A stretch of 53,414 bases of DNA from Bacteroidota bacterium (GCA_023457535.1 JAEWLN010000149.1:1-53414); one strand, 5' to 3'. Shown: positions 26,700-36,065, counted from the stretch's first letter. The notes: a model not told the origin generated them from the sequence alone. Numbers and translations are program-made.

Positions 26700-26785
26700 A
26701 GCCCTAGCCCGGATGGGAGCGGCATCCTTTTTTGCGGCATGCAATGAAGCAAAAAAGATACAGCGGACAGCCGGAAAAAGCTCCT
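26700..26785 (+). ncRNA. Flavo-1-like structured repeat, copy A
   Basis: The element runs from AGCCCTAGCCC to AGCTCCT. Conserved blocks shared with copy B are GCGGCATCCTTTTTTGC, AAAAAGATACAGCGGACAGC and AAGCTCCT. Between them the hairpin CTTTTTTGC/GCAAAAAAG (9 bp) has a loop unlike copy B. I believe this is the Flavo-1 RNA class known from Flavobacteria, from memory only. It lies upstream of the promoter of the 60-residue ORF and antisense to the fumC leader. Confidence 0.55.
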
Positions 26786-26843
26786 GAAAAGCCTTCGCGA
26801 AAATACGCATAAAAACTATTTTATAAAAATCACAGGCGCGATA

Positions 26844-26873
26844 TTGCCGTGAAAAAATAAAAAACTACATTTG
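26844..26873 (+). promoter_or_regulatory. Consensus promoter of the 60-residue membrane protein
   Basis: TTG at 26844-26846, 19 bp, TACATTTG at 26866-26873, with the ATG 28 bp further on. Confidence 0.65.
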
Positions 26874-26901
26874 CGTATAATTCAAAAAAATTCCGGAAAA
26901 C

Positions 26902-27084
26902 ATGTTTGAATTTCAACAGTATTTGGGCTTTTTGCTGTTCTTGACCATCCTTACGATGGGTTTCTGGCTTATGATATTCCTGATCAACTTCGTAATTTAC
27001 TGGGTTTTTGGGGCAAGTATCGAGCTTTGGAAAGAAAAAAGAGCAAAGCGAAAGCTTGAAGAGCAACAGTCGACTTTGAATTAG
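26902..27084 (+). CDS. Small membrane protein, 60 residues
   Basis: MFEFQQYLGFLLFLTILTMG begins a protein with one long or two short hydrophobic segments (about residues 7-37) followed by a basic, charged tail (WKEKRAKRKLEEQQ). The family is not recognised. A consensus promoter lies directly upstream and a bidirectional terminator directly downstream, so it is a genuine single-gene transcription unit. It is likely an inner-membrane protein with a cytoplasmic C-terminus. Confidence 0.75.
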   Translation: MFEFQQYLGFLLFLTILTMGFWLMIFLINFVIYWVFGASIELWKEKRAKRKLEEQQSTLN

Positions 27085-27091
27085 TCGGTTG

Positions 27092-27123
27092 AAAAAAAGG
27101 AAGCAAGTCGCTTCCTTTTTTTA
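27092..27123. terminator. Bidirectional terminator between the small ORF and the barrel protein
   Basis: GGAAGC-AAGTC-GCTTCC with an A-run on the left and a T-run on the right, so it serves both convergent genes. Confidence 0.88.
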
Positions 27124-27129
27124 TGCTGT

Positions 27130-29589
27130 TTATCCCGCGAACTCGCCGCCGTCGTCGTCATTGCGTCGTTGCGGGCGTTCTTTTTCATTCTTCTTTTTGT
27201 TGAAACGGTAGGTAAAGGACAGCGTCACGGTGCGCTCGCGCCACTGCATCTCGCTGTACGCGTCGGAAACGCCTGCAATATAGGTTTCATAAATGCGCTT
27301 TCTTGAATTGAACAAATCCTGAACGTTGAGCGCGAGCGTGGCGTTTTCTTTAAACAAATCCTTGCTCAGACCTAAATTGGCGCTCGCAATGCCGCGGCTT
27401 TTGCCCTGCGCGGTCTTTTGCGGCGCATTGTACGTAAAGTTGGTCTGCCAGTCGATCTTGTACGGCAATGTCACTTTGGACGTCACGCGTGCAAACCACG
27501 ACGTAGCCTCATTGTCCAAGTCGATGACCTCGATGCGCGCTGGCGCGAAGCTGGTCGCGGGTTGGATAAAGGTGTACTGGCCGTCGGTCTGGTTGCGGAA
27601 AAAGTTGAAGTTTCCGTTCAGGCGCCACCACTTGGCTGGCGAATAGTTGAGCGTGAATTCAAACCCGAAGCGCAGTTCGGTGGCAATGTTGACCGGCGTG
27701 CTTTCGATGACCGGAATCCCGTTTGCCCTGAGGCCGGAATCGCGTCGGATAAACTGCATCGCGTCATGGGTCGCATTGACATAGGCCGATGTGCTCAACG
27801 TAAGTTTCCCCCAGCGTTTGAGATAACCAAGGTCGATGGCATCGGTCAGCGACGGATCCAGGTCCGGGTTGCCGCGGAAGATGTTGATGTTCGACGAGTA
27901 ATTCGAAAACGGGTTGATCATCCGTCCGCGCGGACGCCAGATACGTTTGCTGTAGCTCAGCGACAGGTTGCTTTGTTCGGCCAGTTCGTAGGTCAAAAAT
28001 ACGCTCGGGAAAAAATGGCCATATTTTTTGTTGTTGTATTGGCCGGTGGACCATTGGTTGATGTCAATGTCCGAGTTTTCATACCTAAGCCCGATCAGCC
28101 ACGAAAATTTGTTGTACTTGGTCCCGAACTGCGAATAGAACGCATTGATTTTCTCCTTATATTCCAGCGTGTTCGTAAAACCGTAATGCACTTCATAGCC
28201 GCCGGTGTTGACGTTGAGCGTGTCTACTTCAAAGGCTGTGACGAGTTTGTTGAAATCGCCTTTGTAGCCGGCTTCAAACTGGCTTTTTTCGCCAATAGGC
28301 AAAACATAATCGGCCTGGATGATGTTGCGGCCCTGGGTTTGTTTGTTGAAGGTGAGTTCCTCCACGCCGTTGATCGTCGAAAAATCGTCGTCCTTGTTTT
28401 TGGAAAACGCGCCGTCGACCGTTAGCTTGTGGCCGTCTTTTTTGAAATTCTTGACAAAGTTCGTCGCATATTCCACATTGATGTCGTCGTCCTGCTGGTC
28501 GTTGAAGCGGAAATCGGTGCCTTGGTGCACGCGGTCCTGGTCGTAGTAATCGAACGTGACGCGGTCCGGGTTTTGCCCTGAACTTTTGCGGATGTTCATC
28601 GTATTGGTCCAGGTTGCAGACGGGGTCAGGTACCAGTCAAAGCCAAAATTGGAATTGAGGCCTTTGCTCAAACGCTCGTTGTTGCGGCGCTCGTCGATAA
28701 ACGTACGGTTGGGGTCCGATGGGTTCAGGTAATGACTTTCGGTCAATGCATTCCCGGGATTCGTGCGGTAATTGTAACCCGTGGTCGTAAAGAGGTTGAA
28801 TTGGTCGGTCTTGTAGTTGATGTTGCCCGACAATCCGTAATTCTCCGGGTTTCCTGCCGATGCGATCACCGTTCCGTTGACACCCTGGTTCTTGCCTTTT
28901 TTAAGGATGATGTTCAAAAGTCCGCCGCCGCCTTCAGAGTCGTAACGCGCAGACGGATTGGTCACCACTTCCACCTTTTCGATCGCATCGGCGGGAATCA
29001 GACGCAGCGCTTCAGTAATGTTGATGGCGTTGGACGGTCGTCCGTCGATCAGGATCCTGACGTTTTCATTCCCGCGCAAGGCCACGGTTCCATCTGCATC
29101 GACGGTCACCGACGGAATGTTGTCCAGCACATCGCTTACCGTTCCGCCTTTAACCATCAGATCCTGCCCGACGCTGTACACTTTTTTATCGAGTTTGATT
29201 TGCACCGTAGTGGCTTCGGCGCGTATGACGACATCTTCGAGCTGCGTGGCACCCTCGGCCAGTTGGACCGTACCGAGACTGGTGTTTTCTGTCAGGCTGC
29301 GGTTGGTGATTTCAAACGGTTTGAACGATATGAATTCGATCGCAATGTTGTAGATGCCGGGATTGACCTCTACGTCAAACTGTCCTTTGGCGTCCGTGAT
29401 GCCGCCTGCGATGGCTTTCGGGTTGTTGGTATTGCGGAGTGTGATCGTTGCGTACTCAAGCGGTTGACGGCTTGTTTTTTCGATCACGCTTCCGGTGATC
29501 TTGATTTTTCTGGCTGGCGCGTCCTGCGCAAAAGTCCAGAAAGAAGTACAAATCAATAAGGCGGTGAAAAGAGAAGAAAGGATTTTCAT
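27130..29589 (-). CDS. Outer-membrane beta-barrel protein with plug and carboxypeptidase-like domain (TonB-receptor-like)
   Basis: 819 residues with a signal peptide (MKILSSLFTALLICTSFWTFAQ). A carboxypeptidase-D-regulatory-like domain (about 27-110: GSVIEKTSRQPLEYATI) is followed by a plug domain with DVLDNIPSVTVDADGTVALR and RIPADAIEKVEVVTNPSARYD-like text. The remainder forms a large barrel rich in aromatic strands, ending TLSFTYRFNKKK. This fits the outer membrane beta-barrel family (OMP_b-brl_3) related to TonB-dependent receptors. No strong TonB box was identified. Substrate unknown. It sits alone, sharing a bidirectional terminator with the 60-residue ORF. Confidence 0.88.
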   Translation of the reverse strand: MKILSSLFTALLICTSFWTFAQDAPARKIKITGSVIEKTSRQPLEYATITLRNTNNPKAIAGGITDAKGQFDVEVNPGIYNIAIEFISFKPFEITNRSLTENTSLGTVQLAEGATQLEDVVIRAEATTVQIKLDKKVYSVGQDLMVKGGTVSDVLDNIPSVTVDADGTVALRGNENVRILIDGRPSNAINITEALRLIPADAIEKVEVVTNPSARYDSEGGGGLLNIILKKGKNQGVNGTVIASAGNPENYGLSGNINYKTDQFNLFTTTGYNYRTNPGNALTESHYLNPSDPNRTFIDERRNNERLSKGLNSNFGFDWYLTPSATWTNTMNIRKSSGQNPDRVTFDYYDQDRVHQGTDFRFNDQQDDDINVEYATNFVKNFKKDGHKLTVDGAFSKNKDDDFSTINGVEELTFNKQTQGRNIIQADYVLPIGEKSQFEAGYKGDFNKLVTAFEVDTLNVNTGGYEVHYGFTNTLEYKEKINAFYSQFGTKYNKFSWLIGLRYENSDIDINQWSTGQYNNKKYGHFFPSVFLTYELAEQSNLSLSYSKRIWRPRGRMINPFSNYSSNINIFRGNPDLDPSLTDAIDLGYLKRWGKLTLSTSAYVNATHDAMQFIRRDSGLRANGIPVIESTPVNIATELRFGFEFTLNYSPAKWWRLNGNFNFFRNQTDGQYTFIQPATSFAPARIEVIDLDNEATSWFARVTSKVTLPYKIDWQTNFTYNAPQKTAQGKSRGIASANLGLSKDLFKENATLALNVQDLFNSRKRIYETYIAGVSDAYSEMQWRERTVTLSFTYRFNKKKNEKERPQRRNDDDGGEFAG

Positions 29590-29644
29590 ATAAAAAAATT
29601 ACCGGCGTTCGAAGGCAAAAATAGGTTTTGGTTTAAGGGCGGCG

Positions 29645-30010
29645 TCACAAAGGTTTGTTAAATGAGCCGTCCAGTATATCCATGGCGTGTTCGACAGGGC
29701 GCGCGATAACCGCTTTGTCGCCGTTGATCACAATAGGGCGCTCGATTAGGACCGGATGTTTTGACATCGCGCGCAACAGTTGGGCGGGAGCCATTTTTTT
29801 ACCGGCAAACTTTTCTTTCCTGAGCGGTTCTTTTTGCCGGACAAGATCGATGGGTTTAAGGCCAAGCTTCCGGACCAATTCGCGAAGGACTTCATAAGTT
29901 GGGGCATCGTTCAGATAATCAATGGTTTGGTAAGAAACCGCCGCGTTGTCCAGAAAGGCGAGGCAGTCACGCGATTTTCCACATCGCGGATTGTGGTAGA
30001 CCTGAATCAT
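29645..30010 (-). CDS. ArsC-family (glutaredoxin-type) reductase
   Basis: 121 residues beginning MIQVYHNPRCGKSRDCLAFL: the reactive Cys10 sits in RCGKSR after the first strand, as in glutaredoxin-dependent arsenate reductases. The LIERPIVINGDKAVIARP segment with its conserved arginine and cis-proline completes the fold. It could reduce arsenate with glutathione/glutaredoxin, but many Bacteroidota members (YfgD-like) have no proven arsenate role, and no arsenite pump or ArsR is nearby. It is separated by 55 bp from the barrel gene downstream of it and is probably monocistronic. Confidence 0.85.
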   Translation of the reverse strand: MIQVYHNPRCGKSRDCLAFLDNAAVSYQTIDYLNDAPTYEVLRELVRKLGLKPIDLVRQKEPLRKEKFAGKKMAPAQLLRAMSKHPVLIERPIVINGDKAVIARPVEHAMDILDGSFNKPL

Positions 30011-30097
30011 TTTTTAAGCGTATTTTTTTACAAAGTAACCGATTTAAATGCTAAAAATGCGCTAAATTAGGCCAAACCAAACGTAAAATTTGCTGCT

Positions 30098-31078
30098 ATG
30101 TTTATTGAACAGGCCCTCAAACCCGGTATGGGATTCGGCGATTACTTGGTCCGGTACGCGGTGGGCATCATCCTGATCGCGCTCGGTTATGTGCTCGGTC
30201 AGATTCCTTTTACAGTAGCTGTTGTGGCCCGATCGGTCCGGGACGGCAAAGGCATCAACATCGATCCGGCGCAAATCATGTCCGTGCTCGAACCCAATTT
30301 ATCGCTGTTCCTGGTCATGCTCACGTTTGTGGTCGCGATGGCAGCCATTGTGCTGACGGTTAGGTATGTGCACAAACAGTCGTTCCTTTCCTTGACTACG
30401 GCAAGGGCGCGCGTGGATTGGGGCCGTATATGGTTTTCGTTTTCAATTTGGGCCGTGCTGACGGTAATGTCTACCGTTGTAATGTATGCGATGTATCCGG
30501 AAGAATTCGTCGTCGCGTTCCAACCCGTTCCGTTTTTGATCCTGTTTGTCATTGCCACGATCATGATCCCGATCCAAACCTCGGCAGAAGAATATATTTT
30601 CCGCGGCTACCTCATGCAGGGCATAGGCGTAATGGCCAAAAACCGGTGGGCACCGCTGCTGATCACCTCTGTTTTATTCGGCGCCATGCACCTGATGAAT
30701 CCCGAGGTCGGAAAAATGGGTTATATCATCATGGTGTATTACGTCGGGACCGGACTTTTTTTGGGAATTTTGACGCTCATGGACGATGGAATGGAACTCG
30801 CACTTGGCTTTCATGCGGCCAACAACTTAATAACGGCGCTGCTCGTTACGTCCGATTGGACGGCGTTCCAAACCCATTCTATTTTAAAAAGTGTCGCCGA
30901 GCCTGACGCCGGATTCGACGTTCTTTTTCCGGTGCTCGTGATTTTCCCGATTCTTTTGTTTATCTTTAGTAAGCGATACGCCTGGAAACACTGGCAACAA
31001 AAACTGACCGGCGTACTATCGGCCAACCTTCCTAATCCTACATCCGATGCAAACGATGACCATCCCAACCTATCATAA
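30098..31078 (+). CDS. CPBP-family intramembrane glutamic protease
   Basis: 326 residues with about eight hydrophobic segments. The three motifs of the Abi/CAAX-protease family are present: EEYIFRG (EExxxR), FGAMHLMNP (FxxxH) and FHAANN (HxxxN), the residues lining the catalytic cavity. The enzyme would cleave a substrate within or at the inner membrane; the target is unknown. The 3' end overlaps the MenE-like gene by 23 bp with the chosen start, so they form an operon. A sequence TAAAATTTG before the gene resembles a promoter box with one extra base. Confidence 0.87.
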   Translation: MFIEQALKPGMGFGDYLVRYAVGIILIALGYVLGQIPFTVAVVARSVRDGKGINIDPAQIMSVLEPNLSLFLVMLTFVVAMAAIVLTVRYVHKQSFLSLTTARARVDWGRIWFSFSIWAVLTVMSTVVMYAMYPEEFVVAFQPVPFLILFVIATIMIPIQTSAEEYIFRGYLMQGIGVMAKNRWAPLLITSVLFGAMHLMNPEVGKMGYIIMVYYVGTGLFLGILTLMDDGMELALGFHAANNLITALLVTSDWTAFQTHSILKSVAEPDAGFDVLFPVLVIFPILLFIFSKRYAWKHWQQKLTGVLSANLPNPTSDANDDHPNLS

Positions 31079-32111
31079 CGTCCACGCGCGTTTCAAGCTC
31101 AACGGCTTCCATCTCGACAAAGAGGACATGTGCCGTCTGGCGTACAGTTTTATCAAAGAAGGCGAGGATTTTGAAAGACCTGTAGGGCATTTTCTGCTCG
31201 ATTGGTTCGATGACCTGCCGTACATTCAAATGACGACTTCCGGAACGACGGGCAAGCCCAAGACGATCCGGCTGGACAAACAGGCAATGGTCAATTCGGC
31301 ACTGGCCACAGGCGATTTTTTTGACCTTCAGCCCGGCGACCGCATCATGCATTGCCTTCCGGTGAAATACATCGCCGGCAAAATGATGCTCGTGCGCGCC
31401 TTTGTGCTCGGGCTCGATACAGATTTCGTAGAACCGAGCGCCAAACCGTTTGCGCCTAACAATAACCAATCGTATGACTTTACAGCGATGGTTCCGCTGC
31501 AGGCCCAGCAGTCGATTGAGCAGTTACAGCGCGTCAAAAAGCTTATTATTGGCGGTGTGGGCATTAGCAAAGCCCTGGAAAAGGCGCTTAAAAATCTGCC
31601 TACGCAGGTTTGGGAAACATACGGCATGACTGAAACCATTACCCATATTGCAGCCAAGAAAATAGGCGAGAAAGCCTTCACTGTTTTGCCCAATGTAACG
31701 CTTTCGTATGACGAGAACAATTGCCTGGTCATCCATGCACCGCGCATATCGGCGGACATCATAAGAACCAATGACCTGGTCCAGCTCACCAGCGAAAACC
31801 AATTTCAGTTTCTGGGCCGATTCGACAATGTGGTCAACAGCGGCGGCATCAAACTGATTCCCGAGCAAATCGAACAAAAACTGGCCGCTTCCATTCCCGC
31901 GCGTTTCTTTGCCGGCGGATTGCCCGATGAACACCTTGGCCAGAAACTCGTGCTTGTTATTGAAGGCCAACCGCCTGCCGAACCGCTCACCTTTGACGGT
32001 CTGGACAAATATGAAAAGCCAAAAGAGGTGATCTATCTTTCGAGGTTCAAAGAAACCGAAACCGGAAAAATCATGCGCCGGGAAATGTTAAAGGAACTTT
32101 CGCGCAAATAA
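31056..32111 (+). CDS. menE: Short acyl-CoA/acyl-AMP ligase, probable O-succinylbenzoate-CoA ligase
   Basis: 351 residues from ATG at 31056 (an ATG at 31047 is also in frame). The adenylate-forming signatures are MTTSGTTGKPKTIRLDK (P-loop), WETYGMTETITHIAAKK (adenine/aryl site) and GRFDNVVNSGGIKLIPEQIE, with the C-terminal lysine region TETGKIMRREML. It is shorter than standard ~500-residue ligases, lacking most of the N-terminal lobe, as is usual for Bacteroidota MenE, which makes o-succinylbenzoyl-CoA in menaquinone synthesis. No other men genes are in the window, so the assignment rests on length and family. Ends at a bidirectional terminator. Confidence 0.75.
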   Translation: MTIPTYHNVHARFKLNGFHLDKEDMCRLAYSFIKEGEDFERPVGHFLLDWFDDLPYIQMTTSGTTGKPKTIRLDKQAMVNSALATGDFFDLQPGDRIMHCLPVKYIAGKMMLVRAFVLGLDTDFVEPSAKPFAPNNNQSYDFTAMVPLQAQQSIEQLQRVKKLIIGGVGISKALEKALKNLPTQVWETYGMTETITHIAAKKIGEKAFTVLPNVTLSYDENNCLVIHAPRISADIIRTNDLVQLTSENQFQFLGRFDNVVNSGGIKLIPEQIEQKLAASIPARFFAGGLPDEHLGQKLVLVIEGQPPAEPLTFDGLDKYEKPKEVIYLSRFKETETGKIMRREMLKELSRK

Positions 32112-32113
32112 AA

Positions 32114-32140
32114 AACGCCCGTTTAAGGGCGTTCTTTTTT
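32114..32140. terminator. Bidirectional terminator between menE and DoxX
   Basis: AACGCCC-GTTTAA-GGGCGTT flanked by A-rich and T-rich runs, serving both convergent genes. Confidence 0.88.
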
Positions 32141-32153
32141 GGGTTATCTGAAA

Positions 32154-32576
32154 TCATTGCTGCATTTTAAAAAAATAATCCGCGGAATGCTTGCCACTGC
32201 CGTAAACAAGGAAGAACAGGCAAACGGCCAGTACGATCAGCGCAGTGAGTAAATTGCGCAGGCTGAATTCGCCGATGAAATTCACCACTACCGCGCCGAG
32301 CAAAATCGGCAGCTGTGCGATGATCGCCCATCGCGTGAGCAGGCCGAGAGCAATCATGATTCCGCCCACGATGTGCGCGGCTGCTACATAGTGAAACGTG
32401 ATCATTCCGCCAGGAAAGTAGCTGACATTGGACAAAATGTTGTCCAGATAATTCGTATTGGTAATGAATGACGCGCCCTTGAGCATCAGGAAAACCCCGA
32501 GCGCGATCCGCAAAATGTCGAGCGGATAGTAGGTGTGGGCGTTGGCCCATTTGTTCCATTTTTTTACGCTGTCCAT
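32154..32576 (-). CDS. DoxX-family membrane protein
   Basis: 140 residues with four membrane segments, beginning after an N-terminal WANAHTYYPLDILRIALGVF. The pattern of R in the first helix, LMLKGASF and the AAHIVGGIMIALGLLTRW loop is typical of DoxX proteins. It differs clearly from the DoxX-like gene at 22.6 kb. The function is unknown, with links to redox stress in some species. It follows the M1 peptidase gene by 69 bp on the same strand and could be co-transcribed. Confidence 0.85.
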   Translation of the reverse strand: MDSVKKWNKWANAHTYYPLDILRIALGVFLMLKGASFITNTNYLDNILSNVSYFPGGMITFHYVAAAHIVGGIMIALGLLTRWAIIAQLPILLGAVVVNFIGEFSLRNLLTALIVLAVCLFFLVYGSGKHSADYFFKMQQ

Positions 32577-32645
32577 AATCGTTTGGTTTTAAATTCCTAA
32601 CTAAATTACGGATAATTTATTGAAAACGATTGATTTAGAGTCGAT

Positions 32646-34256
32646 TTATCGATGCACTTCGATAAAAAAACGGTCGGTTGCGACCCCTACATCTGACGCC
32701 TTTCTCACCCTCGCATCGGATTGCTGCCACTGGTTTGTGCCTTCAAGCCGCACGGTTTGCTTATTGATCACGACGTCTACCGGCATGCGGAAATGAGGTT
32801 CATCGGTGACCCATCGGTATTCGAGCCGCTTTTTGGACACGCGCAACTCAAGCACCGGAATGTTGCGGTAACGCAGGTATTGGTTGAACACAGGGGTAAG
32901 GTCGCACCCGGATTCGCGGTTGAAAAAATCCACGACCATCTGGTGATCGACGATCCGGCGTTTGAATGTATTGGAATAATCGAGCAGCAATTTCCACCAT
33001 TTTGCGTCGTCGTTAAGGATGTTGCGCATCGTGTGCAGCATCAGCGCGCCTTTGTAATACATATCGCCCGAACCTTCGTGACCCACGCCATATTGCCCGA
33101 TGATGGGCTTGTCATTGGCGACATTGCGTTTGAGTCCGTTGATGTAGGTGTATGCTTTTTCTTTCCCAAATCCACATTCGACAAAAACCGACTCGCTGTA
33201 GCACGTGAAACCTTCGTGTATCCACATATCGGCCACATCGGCGCTTGTGATGCTGTTGCCAAACCACTCGTGACCGCTTTCGTGAATCGTGATAAAGTCG
33301 AACAACATGCCGATTCCCGTGCCTGAAAGGTCATTTCCCATATAGCCTTTTAAAAACTTATTTCCGTAAGCCACAGCGCTTTGGTGTTCCATGCCTAAAT
33401 ACGGGGTTTCAACAAGTTTGTAGCCATCTTCGGCAAACGGATAGGTGCCGAATTTGAATTGGAAGCAGTCCATCATGGGCTTGACTTCGGCAAAATGCTG
33501 TCGTGCTTTTTGCTCGTTGGCGCGCAACACATAATAATCGAGGTCGAGCCCGTTGTGCTGGTCGTGCAGATGTGCGTAGTCCGCGATATTGACAGAAATG
33601 TTGTACGAATTGATCGGACTTTTGACTTCCCAATCCCAACGCGTGTAGCCATCTTTGAGATCTTGCTGTCCGATGAACCGCCCGTTGGATACATTCATCA
33701 ACCCGTTGGGAACAGCCACTTTGACCGATGCGCCCCAATCCGGCTCGTCCGTTTGCGTGTCCTTGACCGGATACCACAAACTCGCCCCGACGCCCTGTAC
33801 AGCCACGCCAATCCATGGTTTGCCGGTCGTATCGTGGCTGAAAACGAATCCGCCGTCCCAAGGAGCGCGCCTGGCTACAATGGGTTTGCCCGAATAGTAA
33901 AACCGCAAGATATGCTGGGTATTTTTGTTCAGCACCGCGCCCGCATCGATAAAAACAGCGTCGAACTCGCGCCGGTACTGCAATTTTTTTCCATTGAGCA
34001 CAATGCTGTCGACATTCATGTTTTCAAACAGGTCGATCTGGATTTTTTGGGTTGGGTCAGTGGCTTTGAATGTAATGTCGTTGTAGCCCACAATTGACTT
34101 TTGATCCGGATCGACGCGGATGTTGAGGTCATACCGGAGCACGTCAAAACTCGTGCGTTCATGGCGCAAACCACCACGCAGTGAATCTTTGCGGGTAAAC
34201 GGTTGGGCGTGGGCCTGGAGAGCGGCCAGAAACAAAAGCAGCGCGATCTTTTTCAT
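32646..34256 (-). CDS. M1-family metallopeptidase (secreted)
   Basis: 536 residues with a signal peptide (MKKIALLLFLAALQAHAQ). The N-terminal beta domain (YDLNIRVDPDQKSIVGYNDI) is followed by the thermolysin-like catalytic domain: LGMEHQSAVAYGN (GxMEN-like exopeptidase motif), the zinc site HESGHEW, then DMWIHEGFTCYSE with the third zinc ligand. It lacks the long C-terminal helical domain of PepN, as in the short ~540-residue Bacteroidota forms. It likely trims peptides in the periplasm or at the surface. It lies 42 bp after the acyl-CoA carboxylase gene on the same strand. Confidence 0.9.
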   Translation of the reverse strand: MKKIALLLFLAALQAHAQPFTRKDSLRGGLRHERTSFDVLRYDLNIRVDPDQKSIVGYNDITFKATDPTQKIQIDLFENMNVDSIVLNGKKLQYRREFDAVFIDAGAVLNKNTQHILRFYYSGKPIVARRAPWDGGFVFSHDTTGKPWIGVAVQGVGASLWYPVKDTQTDEPDWGASVKVAVPNGLMNVSNGRFIGQQDLKDGYTRWDWEVKSPINSYNISVNIADYAHLHDQHNGLDLDYYVLRANEQKARQHFAEVKPMMDCFQFKFGTYPFAEDGYKLVETPYLGMEHQSAVAYGNKFLKGYMGNDLSGTGIGMLFDFITIHESGHEWFGNSITSADVADMWIHEGFTCYSESVFVECGFGKEKAYTYINGLKRNVANDKPIIGQYGVGHEGSGDMYYKGALMLHTMRNILNDDAKWWKLLLDYSNTFKRRIVDHQMVVDFFNRESGCDLTPVFNQYLRYRNIPVLELRVSKKRLEYRWVTDEPHFRMPVDVVINKQTVRLEGTNQWQQSDARVRKASDVGVATDRFFIEVHR

Positions 34257-34298
34257 CGGAAACGGATTTGGGGGTTAGTTGCACGAATCCCGTTTTGG

Positions 34299-35927
34299 TT
34301 ACACCTGGATGACGCCCAGATTGAACGGTTTTTCAATCGGTGCATGGTTCGCTGCTTCAATGCCCATGGAAATCCAGGTACGCGTATCGAGCGGATCGAT
34401 GATGCCGTCCGTCCAGAGGCGTGCCGCGGCGTAAAACGGAGAAACTTGCTCGTCGTAGCGCGCTTTGATCTTGTTGAAAAGCTCGGTTTCTTTTTCAGCG
34501 TCTACCGCTTCGCCTTTTGCTTTGAGCGCTGAGGCTTCGATTTGCATGAGTACTTTGGCCGCCTGCGTTCCGCCCATAACGGCAAGTTCGGCACTTGGCC
34601 ATGCGAAAATGAGCCTCGGGTCGTACGCTTTTCCGCACATCGCATAATTGCCTGCGCCATAAGAATTGCCGACGATGACCGTAAATTTAGGAACGACCGA
34701 ATTCGAAACCGCGTTGACCATTTTTGCACCGTCCTTTATGATGCCGCCATGTTCGGATTTGGACCCGACCATAAAGCCGGTCACGTCCTGCAGGAAGACC
34801 AGTGGAATTTTCTTTTGGTTGCAATTGGCGATGAACCGTGTGGCCTTGTCTGCCGAATCCGAATAAATCACGCCGCCAAATTGCATTTCACCTTTTTTGG
34901 ATTTGACCACTTTGCGTTGGTTGGCCACAATCCCGACGGCCCAACCATCGATGCGCGCATAGCCGGTGATGATGGTTTGGCCGTAACCGGCTTTGTATTC
35001 GTCGAATTGGGAGTTGTCGACGAGCCGTTTGATGAGTTCCATCATATCGTATTGTTCTGAACGCGCCTTGGGCAATATGCCGTAAATTTCTTTTTCGTCC
35101 AATGAAGGTTTTTCCGGTTTGATCCGATTGTAGCCGGCTTTGTCGAAATTGCCTATTTTGGAAACGATGTTTTTGATCGTGTCGAGCGCATCTTTGTCGT
35201 CTTTGGCCTTGTAGTCCGTCACGCCCGATATTTCGCAGTGTGTGGTAGCGCCCCCGAGCGTTTCGTTGTCGATCGATTCGCCGATGGCCGCTTTTACGAG
35301 ATAGCTTCCGGCAAGGAAAATACTGCCGGTTTTGTCTACGATCAGCGCTTCGTCGCTCATGATCGGCAGATAGGCGCCGCCGGCCACACACGAGCCCATG
35401 ACGGCGGCAATTTGCGTGATGCCCATGCTGCTCATGATGGCGTTGTTCCTGAAAATGCGGCCAAAGTGCTCTTTATCGGGGAAAATTTCATCCTGCATCG
35501 GCAGATACACGCCGGCTGAATCGACAAGATAAATGATAGGAAGTTTGTTTTCCATGGCGATTTCCTGGGCGCGCAGGTTTTTCTTTCCCGTGATCGGGAA
35601 CCAGGCGCCGGCCTTTACCGTAGCGTCATTGGCGACGACGATGCATTGTTTGCCGCGGATGTATCCGATTTTTACCACCACGCCGCCGGACGGGCACCCG
35701 CCGTGCTCGGTATACATGCCTTCACCTGCAAAGGCGCCGATTTCAATGCTTTTGGCCTTGGCGTCGAGCAGATAATCGATGCGTTCGCGGGCGGTCATTT
35801 TGCCTTCGGCGTGCAATTTTTCGATGCGCTTTTGCCCGCCGCCGAGTTTGACTTTGGCTTTGCGCTGTTTGAGGTCTGATAGTAAAAGTTTGTTGTGGTC
35901 TTCGTTTTTGTTGAAGTTCAGGTCCAT
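34299..35927 (-). CDS. Acyl-CoA carboxylase, carboxyltransferase (beta) subunit
   Basis: 542 residues. The two crotonase-like halves of the carboxyltransferase are present: the N-terminal half around AEGKMTARERIDYLLD, with VVANDATVKAGAWFPITGKK and GSCVAGGAYLPIMSDE, and the C-terminal half with FLQDVTGFMVGSKSEHGGII and NSYGAGNYAMCGKAYDPRLI. Both glycine-rich acyl-CoA and carboxybiotin pockets appear intact. Length and sequence fit the methylcrotonoyl-/propionyl-CoA carboxylase beta family rather than AccD. The biotin-carrying alpha subunit is not in the window, so substrate choice is open. Divergent from the phosphate genes. Confidence 0.93.
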   Translation of the reverse strand: MDLNFNKNEDHNKLLLSDLKQRKAKVKLGGGQKRIEKLHAEGKMTARERIDYLLDAKAKSIEIGAFAGEGMYTEHGGCPSGGVVVKIGYIRGKQCIVVANDATVKAGAWFPITGKKNLRAQEIAMENKLPIIYLVDSAGVYLPMQDEIFPDKEHFGRIFRNNAIMSSMGITQIAAVMGSCVAGGAYLPIMSDEALIVDKTGSIFLAGSYLVKAAIGESIDNETLGGATTHCEISGVTDYKAKDDKDALDTIKNIVSKIGNFDKAGYNRIKPEKPSLDEKEIYGILPKARSEQYDMMELIKRLVDNSQFDEYKAGYGQTIITGYARIDGWAVGIVANQRKVVKSKKGEMQFGGVIYSDSADKATRFIANCNQKKIPLVFLQDVTGFMVGSKSEHGGIIKDGAKMVNAVSNSVVPKFTVIVGNSYGAGNYAMCGKAYDPRLIFAWPSAELAVMGGTQAAKVLMQIEASALKAKGEAVDAEKETELFNKIKARYDEQVSPFYAAARLWTDGIIDPLDTRTWISMGIEAANHAPIEKPFNLGVIQV

Positions 35928-36011
35928 ATATTTGTGATTGTTTCGGGCTTTTTTGCGTCGCTAAAATACGAAATCGTTTGAGATTTTGGGCGGGTGTTTT
36001 TGAAAGGGTGG

Positions 36012-36034
36012 GACCCTGGATTTATTTCAGGGTC
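36012..36034. repeat. 23-bp palindrome, copy 4
   Basis: GACCCTGGA / TTTCAGGGTC pair over about 9 bp with one G-U. The arm sequence differs from copies 1-3 but length and symmetry are the same. Confidence 0.6.
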
Positions 36035-36042
36035 TGAGCACA

Positions 36043-36065
36043 GATGCTGAAATGAATTCAGCATC
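36043..36065. repeat. 23-bp palindrome, copy 5
   Basis: GATGCTGAA / TTCAGCATC, 9-bp perfect arms around ATGAA. Eight bases after copy 4, in the divergent region before the phosphate genes. Confidence 0.65.

Noticed and set aside
26660..26752. N-terminal extension of FumC by 31 codons
   Set aside because: The extension is encoded by the Flavo-1-like repeat and the next ATG fits the family start exactly.
27418..28425. Long plus-strand ORF of 335 codons inside the barrel gene
   Set aside because: It lies wholly antisense to a gene with clear signal peptide and barrel strands; no family features, shadow of codon bias.
29645..30010. Arsenic-resistance operon
   Set aside because: Only an ArsC-like reductase is present; no ArsR, ArsB/Acr3 or arsM gene is nearby.
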